5,339 bases of DNA from Galactobacter sp. (GTDB lineage: Bacteria > Actinomycetota > Actinomycetes > Actinomycetales > Micrococcaceae): the NCBI RefSeq assembly GCF_022712295.1, contig NZ_JALAGT010000117.1:1-5339 (forward strand). The letters run 5' to 3'. The translations under genes and the position numbers were made by a program. Position 1 is the stretch's first letter; each line of letters opens with the position of its first letter. Shown here piece by piece: positions 1-5,338 of this stretch. The notes below the pieces were generated by a model. The model was not told the DNA's origin. It saw only the letters and a list, made by a program, of their open reading frames with translations, and searched no databases.

Positions 1-27
1 ATTCCTGGGCGCCTGATCCCGACCCTC

Positions 28-86
28 CTTAGGCTTTCCGTCACAGCCCCCTAGAGGAACCAGGAGGCACTGACGGAAAGCCTGGG
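28..86 (+). repeat. 59-nt palindromic repeat, copy A
   Basis: The arms are 28-43 and 71-86. The inner 13 nt (AGGCTTTCCGTCA at 31-43, TGACGGAAAGCCT at 71-83) are perfectly complementary; the outermost three positions match only partly. The 27-nt centre (44-70) carries the blocks TAGAG and AGGAGGC that are shared with the two copies downstream of the neighbouring gene. CCCCCT (47-52) can pair with AGGAGG (62-67), with one mismatch, to make an inner stem around a 9-nt loop. The copy lies upstream of the nuclease-like gene. It could be a terminator for something left of the window, a REP/MITE-like dispersed element, or a regulatory RNA structure. Confidence 0.85.
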
Positions 87-249
87 GGAGATGGTGGGGT
101 TCGTGGGGCATGCTGCGGCTGCCGGGCGTGACCGGGGTCTGGAAGAACAGGGGGCGCCGGGCGACTGCGTTGGCGTTCGGGCGGCGAGTCATCCACAGTT
201 CCCGAATTCGTACCACCAGATGGTGCGGATCAGCCTCATCCTTGAACGC

Positions 250-1266
250 ATGAGGAACACAGCGACAGCGGAGAAGTCGGATCCGTTCATTCTGGCAGCA
301 GCACAGGTTATTCGGGGGAACGGCCAGAGCTGGCTCGGACGCGCCTATCGCAAGGGCGAGCTGGTCAAGATTGCGCCGCGCTACTACGTGCGGACCGCTG
401 ACTGGGTCAGAGCCGGGTATGACGGCCGGTGGTGGATGACGCTGGTGGCCGCTTTGCTCGCCAATCCTGACCGCGTGTTCTGCGGCGAGACCGCCCTGCG
501 CTTGGCAGGGTTCTGGACCGCCACTCCTGACGAAGTCACCTTCCTGACCAGCGATCACAGCCACGCCGGGAGCCTTCCGTTCGTGTGGACGGTCTACGGG
601 AATTGGCCGCACCAGCAGAGGGCCCGCACGCTCCCGCCAGCCCGACCCAAGCGCCATGTGCACCCGGAACACGGGGAGCCTGGACAACGGGGGAGCGCAG
701 CCTTCCTCATGGCGCGCGACAGTGCGTTCGAGATGCTGGTCGGCCGAGACGGTCGACGAGCCATGGCGGTCGCCGATGGTCTGTGCATGGCCGGTGGGGC
801 CGAATGGGATACGTGGAAAGAGGTCCTGCTGGCACAGGTGGGGGAGCATCGAGTCGGAACTCGTCGCAAGAGAGCCGCCGGCATACTGGATTTGGCTACG
901 AACCAGAGCGAGGCCGTGTCCGAATCGTTCAGCAAGTTCGTGATCGCGGACCTAGGTTTCCCGCGTCCGGTGCAGCAGAAGGAGTTCTGGATCGGCAGAG
1001 CTCATTACTTCACGGACTTCTTCTTCGAGAAGGAGAACACCGGAGGGGAGTCGGATGGGCTCATCAAGATGTTCGGCGATGATGTTGCAGACGACGCTGA
1101 ACGTATCCGCCGGTACAAGGCACGTCTGAACCGCGATCGGGATCTACGCACGGTGTGCGATGACGTACTGCACTGGGGGTGGGAGGAAATCATGAACCCG
1201 CAGCGCCTACGCGCAATCCTGCTGGCCGCCGGCTTCAAGCCATCGCTTGCGAACCGTCCATGGTGA
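250..1266 (+). CDS. AbiEi-like wHTH protein with C-terminal PD-(D/E)xK (Vsr/DUF559-like) nuclease fold
   Basis: The exact function is unknown. From the ATG at 250 the product is 338 residues, close to the usual 300-340 of this actinobacterial family. Residues about 10-50 look like the winged-helix domain of AbiEi-type antitoxins: a basic helix (RAYRKGELVKI) followed by a beta-wing (PRYYVR), then a segment around residues 78-88 (CGETALRLAGF) at the place of the family's usual 'SH.SAA.LHGLP' block. The C-terminal part has SES (224-226), a PVQQ strand, FTDFFF (Asp256), GESDGLIK (Glu267, Asp269, Lys273) and a basic helix RYKARLNRDRDLR. This matches the D...ExDG.xK layout of DUF559/Vsr-like endonuclease folds, so the acidic residues and lysine expected for metal-dependent cleavage are all present. 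Neither a DNA target nor nuclease activity can be shown from sequence. The reading frame is open back to position 91 and beyond into the upstream repeat, but that part has no family resemblance. ATG 220 (348 residues) is an equally possible start. Neither ATG has a Shine-Dalgarno sequence, so a leaderless transcript is possible. No AbiEii-type nucleotidyltransferase toxin is adjacent. Type IV antitoxin orphan, defence nuclease or regulator all remain open. Confidence 0.75.
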   Translation: MRNTATAEKSDPFILAAAQVIRGNGQSWLGRAYRKGELVKIAPRYYVRTADWVRAGYDGRWWMTLVAALLANPDRVFCGETALRLAGFWTATPDEVTFLTSDHSHAGSLPFVWTVYGNWPHQQRARTLPPARPKRHVHPEHGEPGQRGSAAFLMARDSAFEMLVGRDGRRAMAVADGLCMAGGAEWDTWKEVLLAQVGEHRVGTRRKRAAGILDLATNQSEAVSESFSKFVIADLGFPRPVQQKEFWIGRAHYFTDFFFEKENTGGESDGLIKMFGDDVADDAERIRRYKARLNRDRDLRTVCDDVLHWGWEEIMNPQRLRAILLAAGFKPSLANRPW

Positions 1267-1427
1267 CCGCATAACAAACGTGAAGTCGCGTCATCTGGGC
1301 TAACCTTATGCGTCGTCCGCATGGAGGCCACCCGGTCGTTGTTCACCCGCATCGCGCTCAGGGCCGCCTGACCGCTCCCCCTCGTCCTCGCCCGACTGCT
1401 TCCCCTCGTCCTTGCACGATCACCCAA
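1267..1427. other. Intergenic stretch after the nuclease-like gene, no convincing gene
   Basis: No gene of normal size is supported here. An AT-containing block, GGCTAACCTTA (1298-1308), stands out in GC-rich surroundings. TAACCT within it fits a loose actinobacterial -10 (TAnnnT), and the block resembles one half of a DtxR/IdeR iron box, but the other half is absent. It precedes a 16-codon mini-ORF (1321-1371, ATG to TGA). A 15-nt segment (1374-1388) recurs with one mismatch at 1398-1412, giving a short direct repeat with a 24-nt period. Confidence 0.4.
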
Positions 1428-1486
1428 CCCAGGCTTTCCGTCAGCACCTCTTAGAGAAAGTAGGAGGCGGTGACGGAAAGCCTGGG
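1428..1486 (+). repeat. 59-nt palindromic repeat, copy B
   Basis: This is the best-preserved copy. The 16-nt arms CCCAGGCTTTCCGTCA (1428-1443) and TGACGGAAAGCCTGGG (1471-1486) are perfectly complementary. The centre (1444-1470) is again exactly 27 nt and carries TAGAG and AGGAGGC in the same orientation as copy A. CCTCTT (1447-1452) pairs with AGGAGG (1462-1467) through one G-U pair. It starts 161 nt after the stop of the plus-strand gene, within a convergent intergenic region, so a terminator role is possible, though no T-run follows the stem. Confidence 0.9.
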
Positions 1487-1541
1487 GAAGGTTTCGGTGG
1501 GGTGGTCGGATGTGGGAGTCGGTGATGGGATCCCTCGGCCA

Positions 1542-1560
1542 TGACGGAAAGCCTGGGGAG
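1542..1560 (+). repeat. Solo right arm of the palindromic repeat
   Basis: TGACGGAAAGCCTGGGGAG is identical to the right arm and following bases of copy B through TGGGGA. No left arm or conserved 27-nt centre precedes it. It is best explained as a truncated copy of the same family, or as a direct-repeat unit produced during expansion of the array. Confidence 0.75.
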
Positions 1561-1580
1561 GAGCGGAGATGGCCGCGGAC

Positions 1581-1607
1581 TCCGTCAGCGGTGACGGAAG
1601 GCCTGGA
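1581..1607 (+). repeat. Collapsed copy of the palindromic repeat
   Basis: TCCGTCA (1581-1587) and TGACGGA (1592-1598) are perfect inverted repeats separated by only GCGG, so the usual 27-nt centre is missing. The right arm continues as AGGCCTGGA, a variant of the family's AAGCCTGGG. This looks like a copy that has lost its centre and most of its left arm while keeping the inner end of the palindrome. Confidence 0.65.
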
Positions 1608-1662
1608 CTGTGATGGGATGTCGGAAGGGTGATGGGGCTTTGAGGAAGACCGCTGGTCCCAT

Positions 1663-1721
1663 CCCAGACATTCCGTCATCACCGCCTAGAGAATCCAGGA
1701 GGCAGTGACGGAAAACCTGGG
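1663..1721 (+). repeat. 59-nt palindromic repeat, copy C (diverged)
   Basis: The left arm CCCAGACATTCCGTCA (1663-1678) and right arm TGACGGAAAACCTGGG (1706-1721) pair at 13 of 16 positions. The centre (1679-1705) is again 27 nt, with TAGAG and AGGAGGC at the same offsets as in copies A and B. CCGCCT (1682-1687) pairs with AGGAGG (1697-1702) except at one position. On the minus strand this structure begins 16 nt after the stop codon of the beta-galactosidase gene, so it may terminate that transcript. Confidence 0.85.
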
Positions 1722-1737
1722 GAGGGAAGGGGATGGT

Positions 1738-3801
1738 TCAGAGAGCCGCACGCTGCAGCACCGCCACGCCGTGGCCTTCCAAGACCAACGAGGCGGGCTC
1801 GTCACCGCGGACGCCGTAGAGCACCGTCCCCGGCTGGTCCGGCACGTCCACGCGCCGATCGGTGCGGTTGAGCAGGAACACGAAGTTGTGCACGCCATCG
1901 GTGCGGAGCACGCGTTCCACCTGGCCTGCGACACCAAGGGGCATCTCACGTTCCACTCCTGCCTCGGTGAGCAGCACCGGGAGCACGGCGTTGACGCCGT
2001 CGATCCCCAGCCGGGTGGACACGTAGGTAGCGGAACCGGGGCGTGAACCGGTGACGACCGCGGCCGTCCTGCGGGTGATCGCCGGCCCGCCACTGAACGG
2101 CCCGGAGGCGTAGGAGACCAGGGTCTCCACGCCGGAGTCGGTGATGGTGACCGGCTCACTCCAGAGGGTTCCGGACGAGCCGTTGGACAACGCCACCGAT
2201 GCTCCCTCGGGTAGCGGAGAGAACTCCTCGACGCGAATCCCCAACAACTCACGCAACGCGCCTGGGTATCGGCCCAGGTAGATGTGATCGTTCTGGTCCG
2301 CGATGCCGGAGAAGTTCGTGGAGATCAGGTGGCCGCCGTCGGAGACATACTCGCTCAACTGCGCCTTGATGGCCTCGTCGACGATGTAGAGACCTGGCGT
2401 GATGACGGCCCGATAGCCGGAGAGCGGGGTCCCCGCCGGCACCACGTCGGCCGCGATCCCGGCCTCGAGCAGGGCGGAGTACCAATCAAGGGCCTCCTGC
2501 CGGTACCGGAACGAGGCAGAGGGATGGGAATCCAACTCGGAGGCCCACCAGGAGTGGTAATCGAACACCAGCGCGACCTGCGCCCGCTTTTTCAAGGAAC
2601 CGGTGACAGGGGAGAGCGCCTGAAGCACCGCGCCGAGTTCACACACCCCACGGAAGAGCGTGGAGTCCGCCCCGGCGTGCGGAACCATGCCGGAGTGGTA
2701 CTTCTCGGCGCCGGCAGCCGAGGCCCGCCACTGGAAGAAGGCGACGGAGTCCGCGCCGTGGGAGACGTGGCTCAGCGCGTCATGAATCATGACCGCCGTG
2801 GACTTGGTGAGGTTGATGTCCTGCCAGTTCACCGCGGAGGTCGCGTGCTCCATGAGGTACCACGGCCGGTGCCCTGCGATGCCGGAGGTGAGGGAGGCGG
2901 AGAAGGACAATTCGTCGTCGGGCCGCTCACAGGCCTGGCGGTAGTGGTCGTTGGCGACGAAGTCGATCTCAGGGGCCCACGAGGCGTAGTCCACGCCGTC
3001 CGTCTCTCCCATGACCATGAAGTTCGTGGTGACGGGCACGTCGGGGGAGACGGTATCCAGCACGGCTACCTCGGCCTTGAGATAGTCCTTCAGTGCGTCC
3101 GAGGAGAAACGCCGGAAATCAAGCTGCTGCGTGGGGTTCGGGTAGGACGGCGCGATCCGCGGCGGTAGCACCTGCTCCCACTCGGTGTAGCGCTGCGACC
3201 AGAAACTGGTGCCCCAGGCCCGATTCAGCTCCGAGACCGTCCCGTACCGCTCCTGGAGCCACTCTCGGAACCCGGCCGCGGCCTCGTCGGAGTAGTCCAA
3301 CGCGTTGTGGCAACCCAGTTCGTTGGAGACGTGCCACGACGCCAGTGCCGGGTGGTCCTTGTATCGCCGCGCCATCTTCTCCACGAGTGCCAGCGCGTAC
3401 TCGCGGAACACGGCCGACGTGGCTCGCCACTGCTGCCTGGCACCGGGCCAGAGCGTTTCGCCGCGCTCGTTGACCGGGAGGATCTCCGGGTGCAGCGTGG
3501 TCAACCACGGCGGCGGAGAGGCGGTGGCCGTCGCCAGGTCGACGCTGATCCCGCCGGCGTGGAGCATGTCCATGACCTTGTCCAGCCACTCGAAATCCCA
3601 CTGATCCGGACCGGGCTGGATCCGAGCCCAGGAGAACACCGCGGGCGTGACGATATTGACCCCTGCCTGCTGCATGAGCTCGATGTCCTCGGCCCACACC
3701 TCCTCAGGCCATTGGTCCGGGTTGTAATCGGCGCCGTAACCGATGGCACGGCGCAGGTTCTCGTCTCGCCGCAGCCAACGGTGCGGGCGGGGGCTGGTCA
3801 T
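1738..3801 (-). CDS. GH42 beta-galactosidase
   Basis: This is a cytoplasmic glycoside hydrolase family 42 enzyme that removes terminal beta-D-galactose from galactosides, with retention of configuration. The product is 687 residues, normal for the family. Residues about 15-400 form the catalytic (alpha/beta)8 barrel. It opens with GYGADYNPDQWPEEVW (21-36), contains WHVSNELG with the likely acid/base Glu161, and YLMEHATSAVNW with the likely nucleophile Glu318. Residues about 405-620 correspond to the trimerisation domain (GH42M) and about 625-687 to the small C-terminal beta domain (GH42C). There is no signal peptide. The only cysteines are Cys164, Cys291 and Cys387, so the zinc-binding cysteine cluster of Thermus-type GH42 enzymes is missing. 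The start is supported by GAGAGG five bases upstream. It lies downstream of a sugar-binding protein gene on the same strand, which suggests that an imported galacto-oligosaccharide, such as lactose or a plant galactan fragment, is the substrate. The precise linkage cannot be read from sequence. Confidence 0.95.
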   Translation of the reverse strand: MTSPRPHRWLRRDENLRRAIGYGADYNPDQWPEEVWAEDIELMQQAGVNIVTPAVFSWARIQPGPDQWDFEWLDKVMDMLHAGGISVDLATATASPPPWLTTLHPEILPVNERGETLWPGARQQWRATSAVFREYALALVEKMARRYKDHPALASWHVSNELGCHNALDYSDEAAAGFREWLQERYGTVSELNRAWGTSFWSQRYTEWEQVLPPRIAPSYPNPTQQLDFRRFSSDALKDYLKAEVAVLDTVSPDVPVTTNFMVMGETDGVDYASWAPEIDFVANDHYRQACERPDDELSFSASLTSGIAGHRPWYLMEHATSAVNWQDINLTKSTAVMIHDALSHVSHGADSVAFFQWRASAAGAEKYHSGMVPHAGADSTLFRGVCELGAVLQALSPVTGSLKKRAQVALVFDYHSWWASELDSHPSASFRYRQEALDWYSALLEAGIAADVVPAGTPLSGYRAVITPGLYIVDEAIKAQLSEYVSDGGHLISTNFSGIADQNDHIYLGRYPGALRELLGIRVEEFSPLPEGASVALSNGSSGTLWSEPVTITDSGVETLVSYASGPFSGGPAITRRTAAVVTGSRPGSATYVSTRLGIDGVNAVLPVLLTEAGVEREMPLGVAGQVERVLRTDGVHNFVFLLNRTDRRVDVPDQPGTVLYGVRGDEPASLVLEGHGVAVLQRAAL

Positions 3802-3806
3802 GGATA

Positions 3807-3812
3807 CCTCTC
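3807..3812 (-). promoter_or_regulatory. Ribosome binding site of the GH42 gene
   Basis: On the minus strand GAGAGG lies five bases before the ATG at 3801, a normal Shine-Dalgarno distance. It supports this start. Confidence 0.7.
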
Positions 3813-3827
3813 ACATGGATTGGGTGG

Positions 3828-3843
3828 GCGCCGCGTGCGGCGC
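3828..3843. promoter_or_regulatory. GC-rich palindrome ahead of the GH42 gene, candidate operator
   Basis: GCGCCGC (3828-3834) and GCGGCGC (3837-3843) are perfect inverted repeats separated by GT. The centre is about 35 nt upstream of the GH42 start, between the intergenic hairpin and the ribosome binding site. This is a suitable place for an operator of a LacI-type or other sugar-responsive repressor. It lacks the central CG typical of LacI-family operators, and such a GC-rich palindrome can arise by chance. Confidence 0.3.
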
Positions 3844-3854
3844 TGGGAAATGCA

Positions 3855-3903
3855 CCAAGGTGCCCGACGGCGGGTGCTCGGCACCCGCCGTCGGGCACCT
3901 TGG
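3855..3903 (-). terminator. Strong intergenic hairpin after the sugar-binding protein gene
   Basis: A 23-bp perfect inverted repeat (3855-3877 and 3881-3903) surrounds a 3-nt loop (TCG on the plus strand). On the minus strand it begins 8 nt after the stop of the binding-protein gene and ends 53 nt before the GH42 start. There is no clear T-run on either side, as is common for actinobacterial hairpin terminators. It may fully terminate the upstream transcript. Alternatively, as in many sugar ABC operons, it may partly terminate it and protect the 3' end of the binding-protein message, so that the binding protein is made in excess. Confidence 0.85.
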
Positions 3904-3911
3904 AAATGGGG

Positions 3912-5258
3912 TCACTTGACGTTGAAGCCCTGGTCCTCGCCGTAGCTGATGGACTTCTCCTGCCAGGCCTTGAGCCCGTCCTCGATGGTGGATTTGCCGG
4001 AGTAGGCCTGTCCCACGGTGTCGTTGAAGACGGAGTTCGCGTAGACCTGGAAGGGGAGGTACTTCCAGCCGGTGCGCACGTTCTTGGCGGACTCGGCCAG
4101 GACCTCGTTGATCTTCTGGCCGCCGAAGTACTCGGATTCCTTGCCGAGGAACGCGTCATCCTCGAGCGTGGCGGTGGTGGCGGGGAAGGCTCCCTGGTCC
4201 ACGCGGATGTCCACGCCCTGGTCCACCGTGGCGAACTTCGTGAAGGCGTAGGCCAGTTCCTTCTTGTCACTGGCATCGGTCACGGCCAGAGAGCTGCCGC
4301 CGTTCTCGGAGGAGGCGTTGTCGCCCTCCTCCCACTGCGGCAGCGGGGCCACACGCCAGTCTCCCTTTGCAGCTGCCACACCGGATTCGAGGTTGGCAGG
4401 CATCCAGGCGCCGATGGCCAGCGTCGCAATGGATCCGTCGCCCAGGCCCTTGTACCACTCGTCCGACCAGGAGGAGACCGGGGCCACGAGGTCGTCGTCC
4501 AGCAGCTTCTGCCAGGTCTTGGCGTAGGTCTCGGTGCCCTTGTCCCCGGTCAGGTCCACGCTCACGTCGGTGCCGTCCACGTCGTAGGGCTGCCCGCCTG
4601 CCTGCCAGATGAGGGAGGTGGCCATGCCCGCGTCACCGGTGTCGTTGGTGATGTAGGCCTTGGGATCGGCCTTGTGCAGCTTCTCGCCTGCCTCGACGTA
4701 TTCGTCCCAGGTGGTGGGGACCTCGATGTTGTGCTTGTCGAAGATCGTCTTGTTGTAGAACAGGGCCATGGGACCGGAATCCATGGGGAGGGCGTTGATC
4801 TTGTTGCCCTCCTTCACGGAGCTCCACGGACCGGGGGTGAACGTCCCGTCCAGGTCTGCGGCACCGTACGAGGTCAGGTCAGCGACCGACTTGGAAAGCG
4901 AGAACTGGGGCAGTGCGTAGTACTCCAGCTGGGCCACGTCGGGGACACCCTTGCCGGCTTTGACGGCGTTCTGCAGCGCGGTGTACTCGTCATTGTTGGT
5001 GCCGGCGTTGACCAGCTTCACCTTGACGTTGGGGTACTTCTTCTCGAAGGCCGGGACAACGTCCTTCAGTGTGGGCTCCCAAGCCCACACAGTGATCTCG
5101 CCGCCCTTCTCAAGAGCGGAGTCCACGGCGCCCTTGTCCACCTTGGCCGGAGCGTCGTCATCGGACGAGCCGCCGCCACAGGCCGAGAGAGCCAGTGCAG
5201 CCGAGGCCAGGACGGCGGCGCCTACGGCCAGGCGACCGCGTTTGGTGTTCCGGAACAT
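3912..5258 (-). CDS. ABC transporter sugar-binding lipoprotein (extracellular solute-binding protein family 1)
   Basis: This is the substrate-capturing subunit of a carbohydrate ABC importer, anchored to the outer face of the membrane by lipid. The 448-residue product starts with a basic N-terminus (MFRNTKRGR), a hydrophobic stretch rich in Ala, Val and Leu (about 11-24) and the lipobox LSAC with Cys27 as lipidation site, followed by a flexible GGGSSDDD linker. The mature part has the SBP_bac_1 pattern: a first strand EITVWAW, the FEKKYPNVKVK segment, a PDVAQLEYYALPQF segment, the hinge-region YNKTIFDKHNIEVPTTWDEYVE, and a C-terminal AYAFTKFATV helix region. Aromatic residues such as those in VWAW and IWQAGGQPY are typical of sugar stacking. 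The ATG at 5258 was preferred over an in-frame ATG at 5330 because AAGGAGA lies five bases upstream and the lipoprotein signal begins directly; the 24 extra residues have no signal character. The nearby GH42 gene suggests a galactoside ligand, which is an inference. No permease or ATPase gene is present in the window. Confidence 0.93.
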   Translation of the reverse strand: MFRNTKRGRLAVGAAVLASAALALSACGGGSSDDDAPAKVDKGAVDSALEKGGEITVWAWEPTLKDVVPAFEKKYPNVKVKLVNAGTNNDEYTALQNAVKAGKGVPDVAQLEYYALPQFSLSKSVADLTSYGAADLDGTFTPGPWSSVKEGNKINALPMDSGPMALFYNKTIFDKHNIEVPTTWDEYVEAGEKLHKADPKAYITNDTGDAGMATSLIWQAGGQPYDVDGTDVSVDLTGDKGTETYAKTWQKLLDDDLVAPVSSWSDEWYKGLGDGSIATLAIGAWMPANLESGVAAAKGDWRVAPLPQWEEGDNASSENGGSSLAVTDASDKKELAYAFTKFATVDQGVDIRVDQGAFPATTATLEDDAFLGKESEYFGGQKINEVLAESAKNVRTGWKYLPFQVYANSVFNDTVGQAYSGKSTIEDGLKAWQEKSISYGEDQGFNVK

Positions 5259-5263
5259 GTTCG

Positions 5264-5270
5264 TCTCCTT
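5264..5270 (-). promoter_or_regulatory. Ribosome binding site deciding the start of the binding-protein gene
   Basis: AAGGAGA on the minus strand lies five bases before the ATG at 5258. It is a near-ideal Shine-Dalgarno sequence and rules in favour of this start over the in-frame ATG at 5330, which would place the signal peptide internally. Confidence 0.85.
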
Positions 5271-5326
5271 CGACGGTGGGTGCTTGTGACCCTTGAGTGA
5301 AATCAGGGGATGGAAGTGTGAGGGAG

Positions 5327-5338
5327 TCATTCCTTGAC
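5327..5338 (-). CDS. Possible last codons of an upstream gene, perhaps an ABC permease (partial)
   Basis: On the minus strand the edge of the window reads GTC AAG GAA TGA (Val-Lys-Glu-stop), about 68 nt before the binding-protein start. Sugar ABC permeases of the MalG type often end in a short Val-Lys-x tail, and the importer needs permeases that are absent here. This makes a permease end plausible, but four codons are far too few to be sure, and this may equally be non-coding. Confidence 0.2.
   Translation of the reverse strand, partial: VKE

Noticed and set aside
91..249. N-terminal extension of the nuclease-like protein from the ATG at 91
   Set aside because: The extension begins five bases after the repeat, has low-complexity composition with no family resemblance, and precedes the expected wHTH start. 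Starts at 250 or 220 fit the family length better.
250..1266. A complete AbiE type IV toxin-antitoxin pair
   Set aside because: No AbiEii-like nucleotidyltransferase gene lies on either side in the window; the neighbouring intervals hold repeats and a GH42 gene.
1005..1682. A 225-codon open frame on the minus strand across the end of the nuclease-like gene and the repeats
   Set aside because: It runs antisense to a supported gene and through the palindromic repeats, and its Arg/Ser-rich product matches no family. It is treated as chance.
1428..1721. The repeat cluster as a CRISPR array
   Set aside because: The spacing between units is irregular, the units are palindromic with a conserved centre, and no cas gene is present.
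2284..3168. A 294-codon open frame on the plus strand
   Set aside because: It lies wholly inside the GH42 gene on the opposite strand and has no family resemblance.
3900..5300. A 466-codon open frame on the plus strand
   Set aside because: It lies opposite the sugar-binding lipoprotein gene, is rich in Val, Gly and Leu without recognisable domains, and is a typical mirror frame of a high-GC gene. The minus-strand gene has a lipobox, a ribosome binding site and family motifs.
5291..5308. Imperfect palindrome CCTTGA-N6-TCAGGG as an operator of the binding-protein gene
   Set aside because: Only five of six positions pair and the arms are short. Such a match is easily found by chance, and no promoter hexamers could be placed beside it.
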